From Saprospiraceae bacterium (GTDB taxonomy: Bacteria > Bacteroidota > Bacteroidia > Bacteroidales > JAIPBB01): a stretch of DNA of 41,796 nt. Positions 1 to 9,397 of the stretch are shown in pieces. Location of the stretch: the NCBI GenBank assembly GCA_021739805.1, contig JAIPBB010000008.1, positions 1 through 41,796 of the forward strand. Reading direction: 5' to 3'. Every line of letters begins with the position of its first letter. Position 1 is the first letter of the stretch. The notes below the pieces were generated by a model. The model saw only the letters and a program-made list of their open reading frames with translations. It was not told where the DNA came from and ran no database searches. The translations under genes were made by a program, and so were the position numbers.

Positions 1-1
1 A

Positions 2-1690
2 AGCCTCAATATTGACGAGAAGCTTTCCAATCTTTTAGTTCAGCGAGGTGTTACTAATTTCGATGAAGCAAAATCTTTTTTTCGACCTGAATTATCACAT
101 CTTCACGACCCCTTCCTTATGAAAGACATGGATATTGCGATAAATCGCATTATGCAAGCTATCGGAAATAATGAAGGAATTTTGGTTTATGGTGATTATG
201 ATGTTGACGGGACTACTGCTGTTGCTTTGGTTTTTACATTTCTCAAGGAACTCCATTCAAATATAGAATATTATGTTCCCGACCGTTATTCAGAAGGCTA
301 CGGAATATCATTACAATCAATTGACTATGCAGCCGAAAATAATTACACCCTTGTTATTGCACTTGATTGTGGAATAAAAGCCATTGATAAAATTTATTAT
401 GCAAATTCAAAAAACATTGATTTTATTATTTGCGACCATCACCGCCCCGGTGAAAAAGTACCTGAAGCTTATGCCATTTTAGACCCGAAACAAGTCGATT
501 GTAATTATCCTTGTAAGGAACTTTCAGGTTGTGGAGTTGGGTTTAAGCTTGTCCAGGCTTATGCACAAAAAAACAATATTCCTTTTGAAAAAATCCACAA
601 ATACCTTGACCTTGTTGTTGTTAGCATTGCTTCAGATATTGTAAATATCACAGGCGAAAACAGAGTTTTAGCATATTATGGATTAAAACTTCTTAATACA
701 AATCCACGACCCGGCTTTGAATCCATATTAAAATATAGTGGAATCACCAAAGAAAAAGGAAATCCTGATAATGATTATGTTTTTAATAGAGAACTCACAA
801 TCACTGACCTTGTATTTTTAATTGGACCAAGAGTAAATGCAGCGGGAAGAATTGAAAGTGCAAGAGATTCTGTTGAAATTTTAATTAGCGACAATCACGA
901 ATACGCTGAGAAGCTTGGAAAACTGATAAATCTTTTAAACACCGAAAGGAAAAACCTTGACTCGCAAACAACTGAACATGCGTTAGAAATTATTGGCGAT
1001 GATGATGTTTTAATTAATAGAAAATCAACAACTGTATATAATCCGGGATGGCACAAAGGAGTTATAGGTATTGTTGCTTCTCGCTTAACAGAAATTTATT
1101 ACAGACCTACAATAGTTTTCACAAAATCAAATGGCTTTATCACAGGTTCTGCACGTTCGGTAAAAGATTTTGATGTTTATGATGCCATTGAAGCTTGCAG
1201 TGAATATTTAGAACATTTCGGCGGACATAAATATGCTGCCGGTTTATCAATAAAACCTGAAAATCTTGAATCTTTTTGCAGTAAATTCGAAAAAGTTGTA
1301 AGCGAAACAATCAGTGATGAAATGCTTATTCCTGAAGTAGAAATCGATTTAGAAATTGAACTTAGCAGAATAACACCTAAATTTTTTAAAATTTTAAAGC
1401 AGTTTGCACCTTTTGGTCCGGGAAATATGGCTCCGGTTTTCAGAACTGATTGCCTTTTTGATAGTGGATATGCAAGAATAGTTGGGAAAAATCATCTTAA
1501 ATTATCGGTAGCAGACCCTGGAACCTGCAGTCCTCCTATGCCTGCAATTGCTTTTCAACAAGCGCATCATCTTGAAAGTATTTTGAGAAAAAAACCTATG
1601 AATATTTGTTATCATATTGAAGAAAACGAATGGAATGGTAAAGTCAGTCTTCAAATTAACATCAAGGATATTAAAATCTCATCCGATTAA
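2..1690 (+). CDS. recJ: Single-stranded-DNA-specific exonuclease RecJ (5' end cut by window)
   Basis: RecJ is a 5'-3' single-strand DNA exonuclease of recombination and mismatch/base-excision repair, acting in the cytoplasm. The frame is open from base 2, and the codons before the first ATG at 119 read as a normal RecJ N-terminus (QRGVTNFDEAKSFFRPEL), so the true start lies left of the window and the ATG at 119 is internal. Visible motifs, counted from that ATG, are DYDVDGT near residue 26 (metal-binding motif I of the DHH family), CDHH near residue 105 (the DHH signature), and GGHKYAAG near residue 370 (DHHA1 domain). The C-terminal part resembles the RecJ OB-like domain. About 562 residues are visible, close to the usual 560-580, so little is missing. 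A DUF4837 lipoprotein gene follows after 67 bases on the same strand. Confidence 0.95.
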   Translation, partial: SLNIDEKLSNLLVQRGVTNFDEAKSFFRPELSHLHDPFLMKDMDIAINRIMQAIGNNEGILVYGDYDVDGTTAVALVFTFLKELHSNIEYYVPDRYSEGYGISLQSIDYAAENNYTLVIALDCGIKAIDKIYYANSKNIDFIICDHHRPGEKVPEAYAILDPKQVDCNYPCKELSGCGVGFKLVQAYAQKNNIPFEKIHKYLDLVVVSIASDIVNITGENRVLAYYGLKLLNTNPRPGFESILKYSGITKEKGNPDNDYVFNRELTITDLVFLIGPRVNAAGRIESARDSVEILISDNHEYAEKLGKLINLLNTERKNLDSQTTEHALEIIGDDDVLINRKSTTVYNPGWHKGVIGIVASRLTEIYYRPTIVFTKSNGFITGSARSVKDFDVYDAIEACSEYLEHFGGHKYAAGLSIKPENLESFCSKFEKVVSETISDEMLIPEVEIDLEIELSRITPKFFKILKQFAPFGPGNMAPVFRTDCLFDSGYARIVGKNHLKLSVADPGTCSPPMPAIAFQQAHHLESILRKKPMNICYHIEENEWNGKVSLQINIKDIKISSD

Positions 1691-1757
1691 TCGGAATTTA
1701 TTAAAACTGCACGAAGTTTGTATGAAATCTTCCCAATCTTAAATTAAATAATATAAA

Positions 1758-2768
1758 ATGAAAAAGAACCTCATCACTTCATTCTCAATTATCGTTTCAG
1801 TTTTTTTTATGTTTGGCTGTTACGAAAAACCTAAAAATCAAAAAATATCCTCTTCAGGAAAAACTGCAGAAATGATAGTCGTAATAAACGATGTACATTG
1901 GGAATCGGAAATTGGCGATTCAATCAGAAAGTGTTTTAAAAGAGAAATTGGTGGATTAGCTACTGTTGAGCCCCAATTTGATTTAGTACAAATGCCTGAA
2001 TCGGCTTTTGGAAAGCTTTTTCAAACACACCGGAATATTTTAATTGTTGGAATAGACAAACAACTTACCAAGCCAAAACTTGAAGTTAGCAAAGATGTTT
2101 GGGCTCAACCACAATTAGTTACACGATTGATGGCTCCAACAAGGGAAAGTTTGCTTGAAACTTTTGAAGGCAGAAAAAACAAACTTTTTGAGCTTTATAT
2201 GGAAACAGAAAGAAGAAGAATTTCAAAAGCTTTTGAAAAAGATGCAAATTTGAATATCATGCCAATTCTAAAATCAAAATATTTGGTTAAAATGGCTGTT
2301 CCAAGTGCTTATTACGTAGGAAAAAGCAATGATGATTTTTTATGGATTCGCAAAAAAACAAGAAAATTTGACCATGAAGTAATGATTTATACTTATCCAT
2401 ATACTGATACCATAGCATTTAATCCCGAACATATTATTGATTATCGAAATCAAATTACAAAAGCCAATATCCCGGGAATGGTTGATAGCTCTTATATGAT
2501 AGTTTCCACAGCCTATCCTCCAATGTTTAAAGTGGTTGAAATTAACGGATGTTATGCTATTGAAACCCGTGGCTTGTGGGATGTTGAAGGCGATTTTATG
2601 GGCGGACCGTTTCTAAACTATACTATTCTTGATGAAAAAAATAATAGAATTGTAACAGTTGATGGTTCGGTTTATTCTCCAAACAAAGAAAAAAGAGACC
2701 ATATCATACAGTTAGAATCGATATTTTATTCGATTGAGTTTATAGAGAAAGAACCTGGACAAAAATAA
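1758..2768 (+). CDS. DUF4837 family lipoprotein
   Basis: This 336-residue protein starts with a lipoprotein signal peptide: a basic MKKN, a hydrophobic core, and a lipobox ending FMFGC with the lipidated cysteine at position 21. It should therefore be anchored in the envelope. The body, with IVVINDVHWESEIGDSIR early and a GLWDVEGDFMGGPF segment late, matches my recollection of DUF4837, a family largely confined to Bacteroidota whose function is unknown. There is no catalytic motif I can name. The gene follows recJ by 67 bases on the same strand and may be co-transcribed, although the two functions are not obviously linked. The next gene is convergent. Confidence 0.8.
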   Translation: MKKNLITSFSIIVSVFFMFGCYEKPKNQKISSSGKTAEMIVVINDVHWESEIGDSIRKCFKREIGGLATVEPQFDLVQMPESAFGKLFQTHRNILIVGIDKQLTKPKLEVSKDVWAQPQLVTRLMAPTRESLLETFEGRKNKLFELYMETERRRISKAFEKDANLNIMPILKSKYLVKMAVPSAYYVGKSNDDFLWIRKKTRKFDHEVMIYTYPYTDTIAFNPEHIIDYRNQITKANIPGMVDSSYMIVSTAYPPMFKVVEINGCYAIETRGLWDVEGDFMGGPFLNYTILDEKNNRIVTVDGSVYSPNKEKRDHIIQLESIFYSIEFIEKEPGQK

Positions 2769-2860
2769 ATTTTAAGATATTATTGGGTTTGTCAGTCTAA
2801 ATAACAATTTGTAAATTAAGAATTTGAATTTTCCTGTCAATAACATGAATTTTCAAGTAC

Positions 2861-3472
2861 TTACAAACCATCAAACCTAAACCCTAAATCTGAGTAATGT
2901 TTTAAATATGCCGGAAGAGTAAATTGGATGTTTTCTTTTGCTTTAATATTATCATGAAAAACTATTATTGAACCTTTTTTTGTGTTGTTAATTGCATTTC
3001 TAAGACATTTCTCCTTTGTAATTTTTCTGTCGAAATCACCACTTAAAACCGACCACATAATAATTTGAAATTTTTTTCTTAAATGCTTTGCTTGTGGTAT
3101 TTTAATTCTTCCGTAGGGAGGACGAAAAAGCTTTGATTTAACAACTTCGTTAGTTTTTTCGATATTGCTATAATATTCTGAATTAAGAGTTTTTTTTCCG
3201 TTTAGATGATTGAAAGTGTGATTTCCTAAACTGTGCCCTGAATCAACAATTGATTTTATTAAATTTGGGCTATCTTTCGTATTTTGACCAACAACAAAAA
3301 ATGTAGCTTTAGCTTTATACTTATTTAAAGTTTCTAAAATCCATGGTGTTAGTTCATTTGTAGGACCATCATCGAAGGTTAAATAAATTATTTTTTCACT
3401 TGTTTTAATTTGCCAGGTGAATAAACACTTCGTTAATAACTTTATTAGATATGGCGGCTTTACCAAATACAT
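2861..3472 (-). CDS. Polysaccharide deacetylase family protein (NodB domain)
   Basis: A compact 203-residue carbohydrate esterase 4 type deacetylase, predicted to remove N- or O-acetyl groups from a cell-envelope or extracellular sugar polymer. The family motifs appear in order: LTFDDGP (catalytic base D34 and metal-binding D35), GNHTFNH (metal-binding H85 and H89), RPPYGR (substrate groove), WSVLSGDFD, and IIVFHD (catalytic histidine). There is no clear signal peptide; the N-terminus is only mildly hydrophobic (PPYLIKLLTKCLFTW), so location is uncertain. It lies 48 bases downstream of the DUF2723 gene on the same strand, with a hairpin between the two (3487-3513), so it may be read through from that gene at reduced level. 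Confidence 0.88.
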   Translation of the reverse strand: MYLVKPPYLIKLLTKCLFTWQIKTSEKIIYLTFDDGPTNELTPWILETLNKYKAKATFFVVGQNTKDSPNLIKSIVDSGHSLGNHTFNHLNGKKTLNSEYYSNIEKTNEVVKSKLFRPPYGRIKIPQAKHLRKKFQIIMWSVLSGDFDRKITKEKCLRNAINNTKKGSIIVFHDNIKAKENIQFTLPAYLKHYSDLGFRFDGL

Positions 3473-3486
3473 TATTCATTTATTAA

Positions 3487-3513
3487 AAAGGAGAAACTAA
3501 CAGCTTCTCCTTT
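3487..3513 (-). terminator. Stem-loop between the DUF2723 gene and the deacetylase gene
   Basis: A 9-bp perfect inverted repeat (aaaggagaa at 3487-3495 and ttctccttt at 3505-3513) with a 9-base loop sits directly after the DUF2723 stop codon. Read on the minus strand the second arm runs into a short T-rich tract. It could be a weak terminator or a partial terminator that lowers deacetylase expression. Confidence 0.5.
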
Positions 3514-3520
3514 AATGTTT

Positions 3521-6500
3521 TTAGTTAGCGGGTTGCCCTTGTCCCATCTCCGGTGTTGGCGGTTGGTTTTGGGGTACACCTCTAAACAATTGATAATATT
3601 CGTTAAAAATGTCAGTTGATATAACATTTAAAGAATCCTGACCATAAGTTTTTGTTGTTTGAGAAATCCTTTGAAATACTGCAAGAGCTTGTTGTTTATC
3701 TCTTTCAATAAGTTTTGCTTTTTCTCCTCTAAAAGAGAAATAGTATTTTAAACTATTAGTGTAAATATCTATCAATCTCTCAATAATTTCATTTCCCTTT
3801 TCTATTTTTCCAATCTTATAATAACCTTCAGCAATTGGAAGAATAAAGAAATTATAAGGAATAGCTTCTTCCGGCATAACTTCCATACACCTATCTAGAA
3901 CAATAAGAGCTTTTTCGTTTTTGCCTTCCTGGATTAAAGCATCAGCTAATCGTGCAAAATTATTCCTGAAGTTCATTGTCATCCGCATATTGGTTTCATC
4001 CAGATAAACATTAGGGTCGCCTAGATTACCCCATGTGAATTTGTTTATGAGGTTATTATACATTGTATCAGTATCTATCCTACCAATTTGTCCGTCAGGA
4101 CTATTATATTTTATTGGAACAAGACGATAAGCTAAACCTTCAAGCTGGAAGTAATCGGTTAAACCTATATAACTGTCATCGCCGGTAGTTATAGCAAAAT
4201 AAACAGGTCTGTTCCAGTCAAATTTAGACAGCATGTCAAGAACCATTAAATGGTTTTTTTGTACACCATATTTGTCAAGAGTCCAATCTACATTATCAAC
4301 GATTAAATTTGCATTTTTAGGTGAGACAACACCTTTTCTAATAACATCAGCAGAATCAACCGGGATTCTTAATTTTTTAGTTGGAAAATACTCTACATAA
4401 CCTCTGCTGGTTGCATATTTTGTATTAACATTGTCGCTGCCAACAAATTCCATTAATTCTTTTAATGTATGGTATCCTTTTACTTCAGGTCTTTCGATGA
4501 AGTAAACATAATCTCTCGTTCCCTGAATGTATTTTTTCTTAGAAAGACTAAAAGGAACAGGGTCTGAATCGTAGGCTTTCCTTGCCATTTGGTCGATATA
4601 CCAATCTGTATTTAAAAGACTTAGATTTACAACTCTAACATCAGTTCGAATTCCTTCAACTTCCTGGGCATACCACAAAGGGAAGGTATCATTATCGCCA
4701 TTAGTGAATACAATTGCATTTTTTGCACAGGAATTAAGATAGTTTTTCGCAACAGCTAAAGCGGTATATCGGTTTGATCTGTCATGGTCGTCCCAGCCTT
4801 CTTTTGCCATAATTCCCGGAACAAGAAACAAACAAATAAGCGTTACAAGCACTGCGGCAGCTTTTGAATTTATATGTTTACTAAGAAAGTTATATATTGC
4901 TAATGCCCCTATTCCAATCCAAATACAAAATGCCATGAATGAGGCAGCAAAAGCATAATCCCGTTCACGGGGCTGATATGGATATTGATTCAGATAAACA
5001 ATAATTGCCAGACCTGTCATTAAAAATAAAAGTATTACAACAATTGAATCTTTATAGTTTTTGTTTATCTGAAATATAAAACCAATCAAGCCTAATATTA
5101 AAGGTAGCATATAGAATTTATTCATTCCTTTGTTTCGGGCAAGGTCATCAGGTAAATTTTCCATTGGTCCCAGGCTGGCTCTGGCATTATCAACAAAAGG
5201 AATTCCGCTAATCCAGTTTCCATGAAGTGGCCCCCCATGTCCCTGAATATCATTTTGTCTTCCGGCAAAATTCCACATAAAATATCTAAGATACATATGC
5301 CCAATTTGATACCTAAAGAAATATCTTAGGTTTTCGCTGAATTTTGGTTTATTTATAACCTCTGTTCCACCTCCGGGTTTAGATACTGTTATAGGTGTTC
5401 CTTCAATTTTACCCCAACTTTTATATGCATTTTTATGTATTTTTTGAGAAGAACTCCACATTCTTGGGAAAATAGTAGTGAATCTTTCATCATAATTTGG
5501 GATTGTATTTTTCCTTTCATCAGTAATAACATATTTTCCTTTTTCTTCGTCTTTTGTATAAACCGGTTTGCCATCTTTATAAGGCTCTCTAGGGTCAAGA
5601 GGTGAATTGAAATATTGTCCTTTAAATAATGGCCAATCACCATATTGCTCACGATTCAAATAAGCGAGCAAACTAATAGCATTTTCAGGATTGTTCTCAT
5701 CAAGTGGAGGATTTGCATTTGAACGAATCACCAACATAAAGAATGACGAATATCCTATTAAAATGAAAAGAAAAGCCAGGATAATTGTGTTAAAAACAAC
5801 TTTAGCTTTCTTATGAGAATAATATAATCCCCAAACGATTCCACCGGTTAAAAGAAGGAAATAAATAATTGTTCCTGAGTTAAAAGGCATTCCAAGACCG
5901 TTAACAAATCCTCTTTCAAAGACTCCGGCAAAGCTTACAATCCATGGAATTATGGCATACATAACAGCGGCTAAAATCAGAATTGATAAAATTAAAACAA
6001 CTATAATTCCTTTAGGTGTTGCGTTGTATTTTCTGAAATAATAAACAAAGGTGATTGCAGGAATCGCAAGTAAGTTCAAAAGGTGAACACCAATTGAAAG
6101 ACCAACAAGATAAGCTATTAAAATTAACCAACGAGATGAATGTGGCTCATCCGCAACTCTTTCCCATTTTAAAATTGCCCAAAAAACTATGGCAGTGAAA
6201 AAAGTTGACATTGCATAAACCTCGCCCTCAACAGCTGAAAACCAAAATGAATCGCAAAATGTGAAAGCTAATGCTCCAACTGCTCCTGAACCAAGAACTG
6301 CAATAATTTGTCCTATGCTTAGTTCTTCATTATCAGTAACTAATTTACGTGACAAATGAGTGATAGACCAAAATAAAAATAAAATTGTAAGCCCACTTAC
6401 TAATGCCGACATGGTGTTAATCATTCGTGCAACCATGGAAAGGTCGCCAAAAGCAAACAAAGTAAAGAATCGACCAATCAATTGGAACAATGGTGCTCCC

Positions 6501-6655
6501 GGTGGGTGACCAACTTGCAATTTAAACGCTGTAGCGATATATTCACCACAATCCCAAAAACTTGCTGTAGGTTCTGAGGTCATTATGTAAACCGTTGCGG
6601 CTATTATAAAAACCAGCCAGCCAATAATGTTGTTAAGCTTTTGATATAATTTCAT
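3521..6655 (-). CDS. DUF2723 (TMEM260-like) membrane protein with C-terminal TPR-like region
   Basis: This 1044-residue inner-membrane protein belongs to the DUF2723 family, common in Bacteroidota and related to eukaryotic TMEM260, which is reported to be a protein O-mannosyltransferase. The N-terminus carries one membrane segment followed by the conserved acidic loop SFWDCGEYIA (D35, E38) and GHPPGAPLFQ, the arrangement expected of a GT-C fold glycosyltransferase that uses a lipid-linked sugar. About a dozen hydrophobic segments occupy residues 1-330 and 510-610. The region near 630-660 (VFTNGDNDTFPLWYAQ) is typical of the family. The last 150 residues look like TPR-type helical repeats (RLADALIQEGKNEKALIVLDRC). 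Glycosyl transfer to proteins is inferred from the family, not shown by the sequence. Confidence 0.85.
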   Translation of the reverse strand: MKLYQKLNNIIGWLVFIIAATVYIMTSEPTASFWDCGEYIATAFKLQVGHPPGAPLFQLIGRFFTLFAFGDLSMVARMINTMSALVSGLTILFLFWSITHLSRKLVTDNEELSIGQIIAVLGSGAVGALAFTFCDSFWFSAVEGEVYAMSTFFTAIVFWAILKWERVADEPHSSRWLILIAYLVGLSIGVHLLNLLAIPAITFVYYFRKYNATPKGIIVVLILSILILAAVMYAIIPWIVSFAGVFERGFVNGLGMPFNSGTIIYFLLLTGGIVWGLYYSHKKAKVVFNTIILAFLFILIGYSSFFMLVIRSNANPPLDENNPENAISLLAYLNREQYGDWPLFKGQYFNSPLDPREPYKDGKPVYTKDEEKGKYVITDERKNTIPNYDERFTTIFPRMWSSSQKIHKNAYKSWGKIEGTPITVSKPGGGTEVINKPKFSENLRYFFRYQIGHMYLRYFMWNFAGRQNDIQGHGGPLHGNWISGIPFVDNARASLGPMENLPDDLARNKGMNKFYMLPLILGLIGFIFQINKNYKDSIVVILLFLMTGLAIIVYLNQYPYQPRERDYAFAASFMAFCIWIGIGALAIYNFLSKHINSKAAAVLVTLICLFLVPGIMAKEGWDDHDRSNRYTALAVAKNYLNSCAKNAIVFTNGDNDTFPLWYAQEVEGIRTDVRVVNLSLLNTDWYIDQMARKAYDSDPVPFSLSKKKYIQGTRDYVYFIERPEVKGYHTLKELMEFVGSDNVNTKYATSRGYVEYFPTKKLRIPVDSADVIRKGVVSPKNANLIVDNVDWTLDKYGVQKNHLMVLDMLSKFDWNRPVYFAITTGDDSYIGLTDYFQLEGLAYRLVPIKYNSPDGQIGRIDTDTMYNNLINKFTWGNLGDPNVYLDETNMRMTMNFRNNFARLADALIQEGKNEKALIVLDRCMEVMPEEAIPYNFFILPIAEGYYKIGKIEKGNEIIERLIDIYTNSLKYYFSFRGEKAKLIERDKQQALAVFQRISQTTKTYGQDSLNVISTDIFNEYYQLFRGVPQNQPPTPEMGQGQPAN

Positions 6656-6892
6656 CTTATCTTATTGATTTATTAATAATTAGATATTTTTTGAGTTTTC
6701 AGGCTACGAATTTAAGAAAATATATAAGATGTTACGACAAACTCTTGAATATTGGTGCTTATATTATTATAATAATTGTTAAATTTTTAGGTATTTTATT
6801 TGTAAATAATTGAAATTAAACCAAATGAGATTGATGTGAGTTATAAACAGGATTTAACACTTTTTAGGATGTCAAAATATGTTTTCATTTTA

Positions 6893-8674
6893 TTATTTTA
6901 TCGGAAATTGCTTTAAAACCATTTTATCAAAGATTTTTCCAATTGGGTAAACATCTTTTCTATTATCCCAATATTTTGTTTTCATATAAAACCAATTCGT
7001 CATTCCCCAAATGGATTTAGTAAAATCTGGGTCTTCAGCTTTTTTCTTTTCAAATTCTTTTAAAAGCTCAGGATTTTCTTTGGTCATTTCAATCATAAGT
7101 TTTTCCATAACATAAGTTTCGGCATATTCTTTCTGTTCAAAAATAGAATTGAAAAATCCCCATTTTAATAATGAAGATGGAGCTTGTGGCTCTAAAATAT
7201 GTGCAATTAACCTGGCTGATGATTGATTCATCCGCACAATTGCTGAGCCTGTTGAGTAATGCCTGATTTCAGTTATTGTATCAATATCAAAATCTAAAAC
7301 TCTCATTCTTCCTTCATAAGGATTGGAGTCAAATTTTACATTTCGGAATTTATATGAATTTACTTTTATGTCAATGTCTTTGTAAATATTTTCAATCTGA
7401 ATTCCATGAAGTTTGACTTTGGAAATCACATCAGCCCATTCTGCTGGAATAATATAAGCTTCAGGCAAATTTGTGTATGCCGAAACAACATACTCATTAT
7501 AATAATCAAAAATTAAAGTAGCTGTATCCTTGCTGTAGTTATACCAATCACCACCGGTTAATTCGCTTTTTTCAACAGTGTATTTAAAACCTTTGAACTT
7601 AACAGCCGTTTTATTTTCTGTTAATTTAAAATCAAGAGGAAATGGTTTTTGTCGAAATTCAAAACTTTTGACTTTTTCATCAGCTTTAAAGTTAAGCTCA
7701 ATTAATTCTTTATGCTTTTGATTTAATATTTGTAAGGTGATTTTCGACATTTCATAAGCAGCAGAAACCCTTGTTTTATAATCCTTTAACATGTGAGTTT
7801 CTATTAGCAAACCCACTCTGTTTCGCTGGGCAGTATATCCTTCTGAAAGCATTGGCGAGCTGAGCATTGCTTTAAGTCCGGTGCGAGGATCAAACCAATT
7901 TCGAAAAGCAACGTAGGGATAAATCAAATGACCTTTTTCTTCCATTTGTTTCGTGATTTTGGGAAGATAAATATCTTTTTGCCATTTAGATAAGTCTTCA
8001 TCCATATTTCCAAAAACATCTAAACCATAAGTTAAAGAATACTGATAATCTGCACCATCTGTCGAATGAATATCAATGAAAAAGTCAGGATTAACAGTAT
8101 TGAAAAGTTCAAGCCAATGCTGCATTTCAATGGCATCAGCTTTAATAAAATCCCTGTTAAGGTTCAGATTGCTGGCATTTGTTCTCCATCCCATTTCTTC
8201 GGGACCATTTTGATTTATTCTATTATAAGGACTAAAACGCAAATGACCATCAACATTAAATGAAGGAATAAAAAGAATATTGACGTTTTCAGTTAAATCA
8301 TAAAGCTTTTTTGTGATTGCAATATCACGTATTAGCATTAGTCCTGCATCATTTCCGCAAGATTCCCCCGGATGAATATTTGCTTCGATAAGTATTACAA
8401 CTTTGTCGTTTGAGTGTAAATTGCCAATATTGAAATTCTTATCTCTACTAACAACAAGCAACGGAAGGTCATGTCCTTTACCACTTTTTCCAAAGTTTGT
8501 AAAATGAACAATATCTGAATTATCAGCCAGTTTTTGACAATATTCTATTGTTTGCTGATAAGTATTTGTTCGTTTAAAATCTGATTTTTCAAATTCGGTT
8601 TTGAACTCCTGATTTTGTGCATTCAGTTGGATACACAAAAAAAGAAACAAAATCAGATAGCTAAGTTTTTTCAT
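6893..8674 (-). CDS. Secreted M14 family zinc carboxypeptidase
   Basis: A 593-residue secreted metallopeptidase. I start it at the ATG at 8674, which gives a clean signal peptide (MKKLSYLILFLFLCIQLNAQ); the frame is open for another 43 codons upstream but those residues do not look like protein. The M14 zinc site is visible as HPGE (H101, E104) and H203 in DIHSTDGADY, and the catalytic glutamate is E292 in LLIETHMLK. RTNASNLNLNRDF matches the substrate carboxylate-binding Asn-Arg motif. The C-terminal 270 residues, after the catalytic domain, are of a type seen in large Bacteroidota M14 proteins and have no motif I recognise. It probably trims peptides in the periplasm or outside the cell. 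It is divergent from the sigma-factor gene, and a -7 box lies at 8733-8740. Confidence 0.9.
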   Translation of the reverse strand: MKKLSYLILFLFLCIQLNAQNQEFKTEFEKSDFKRTNTYQQTIEYCQKLADNSDIVHFTNFGKSGKGHDLPLLVVSRDKNFNIGNLHSNDKVVILIEANIHPGESCGNDAGLMLIRDIAITKKLYDLTENVNILFIPSFNVDGHLRFSPYNRINQNGPEEMGWRTNASNLNLNRDFIKADAIEMQHWLELFNTVNPDFFIDIHSTDGADYQYSLTYGLDVFGNMDEDLSKWQKDIYLPKITKQMEEKGHLIYPYVAFRNWFDPRTGLKAMLSSPMLSEGYTAQRNRVGLLIETHMLKDYKTRVSAAYEMSKITLQILNQKHKELIELNFKADEKVKSFEFRQKPFPLDFKLTENKTAVKFKGFKYTVEKSELTGGDWYNYSKDTATLIFDYYNEYVVSAYTNLPEAYIIPAEWADVISKVKLHGIQIENIYKDIDIKVNSYKFRNVKFDSNPYEGRMRVLDFDIDTITEIRHYSTGSAIVRMNQSSARLIAHILEPQAPSSLLKWGFFNSIFEQKEYAETYVMEKLMIEMTKENPELLKEFEKKKAEDPDFTKSIWGMTNWFYMKTKYWDNRKDVYPIGKIFDKMVLKQFPIK

Positions 8675-8689
8675 TTTTGAAATATTTAA

Positions 8690-8776
8690 AATTGCCACAG
8701 ATTCATACTTTGTTTTCAATAAATTGAAATTCCAAATGTATTTCTTTTTTTTTAAATCTGTGAATCTGTGGCAATT
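8690..8776. repeat. 16-bp perfect inverted repeat between divergent genes
   Basis: The arms aattgccacagattca (8690-8705) and its exact reverse complement (8761-8776) enclose 55 bases that contain a smaller hairpin (tttcaa/ttgaaa) and the likely M14 promoter. It could be a regulatory palindrome or a small intergenic mobile repeat. The arm text (aatctgtgaatctgtgg in the right half) is itself a short direct repeat. Confidence 0.75.
8733..8740 (-). promoter_or_regulatory. Putative -7 box of the M14 peptidase gene
   Basis: On the minus strand the bases read TACATTTG, matching the Bacteroidota -7 consensus TAnnTTTG, about 60 bases before the peptidase start. No clear -33 TTG is seen, so support rests on the single element and its position. 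Confidence 0.4.
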
Positions 8777-8782
8777 CATTTT

Positions 8783-8790
8783 TAATTTTG
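8783..8790 (+). promoter_or_regulatory. Putative -7 box of the ECF sigma factor gene
   Basis: TAATTTTG fits the TAnnTTTG consensus and lies 42 bases before the sigma-factor start codon, just outside the inverted repeat at 8690-8776. An ECF operon often autoregulates, but no second-type promoter can be recognised here. Confidence 0.4.
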
Positions 8791-8832
8791 TTATAAATTG
8801 CAATAAATCAAAAACTATTCGTCTTAAAAAAC

Positions 8833-9378
8833 ATGGAGCAGGAACATAAAACCAAATTATCAGCTTTTTTCGAAAGAGAATACAATAAGCTGATTAATTA
8901 TGTTCGAGGCTATATTTCTGACAGAGCGGCAATGGATGCTGAAGATATCGTTCAGGAAGTAGCACTGAATATGCTTTCTCGAAGCTCTTATAGTGTTTAT
9001 CCCGAAAATTTGGGAAGCTATGTTTATCGTTCTTTAAAAAATAAAGTGATTGATGTTTATAGAAAGCGTGAATTACCAATAATTAGGATTGACAGTACTG
9101 AAGATAATAATTATATAAACGAATTAGCAGAAGCAGAGGCTGAAGCACCTATAATTACTAAAAGCACAGAAATGCAGAAGGCGGCGATTCAGGCGATTGA
9201 AGAACTAAGCCCTGAGCAGCAAATGGTAATTATTGCAACCGAATTCGATGGATTAAGCTATGATGAATTGTCAAAAGAAAGCGGAATCCCAATAGGAACC
9301 TTGCTTGCCCGAAAACACCGGGGATTGGCAAAACTTCAAAAAATATTAATAGAAAAGAATATTGATTTAGAAATATAA
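8833..9378 (+). CDS. ECF-type RNA polymerase sigma-70 factor
   Basis: A 181-residue sigma factor with the two domains expected for the extracytoplasmic-function class. Region 2 covers about residues 10-75 (YVRGYISDRAAMDAEDIVQE, then SYVYRSLKNKVIDVYRK), which binds core polymerase and the -10 element. Region 4 covers about 130-175 (LSPEQQMVIIATEFDGLSYDELSKESGIPIGTL in two parts), whose helix-turn-helix reads the -35 element. Region 3 is absent, as usual. It directs polymerase to a regulon that cannot be deduced here. A 147-residue two-segment membrane protein follows 19 bases later and is the natural candidate for its regulator; no classical zinc-binding anti-sigma domain is present. The pair ends at a strong terminator (9869-9903). 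Confidence 0.93.
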   Translation: MEQEHKTKLSAFFEREYNKLINYVRGYISDRAAMDAEDIVQEVALNMLSRSSYSVYPENLGSYVYRSLKNKVIDVYRKRELPIIRIDSTEDNNYINELAEAEAEAPIITKSTEMQKAAIQAIEELSPEQQMVIIATEFDGLSYDELSKESGIPIGTLLARKHRGLAKLQKILIEKNIDLEI

Positions 9379-9397
9379 AATAATAGGAGATTTAAAT

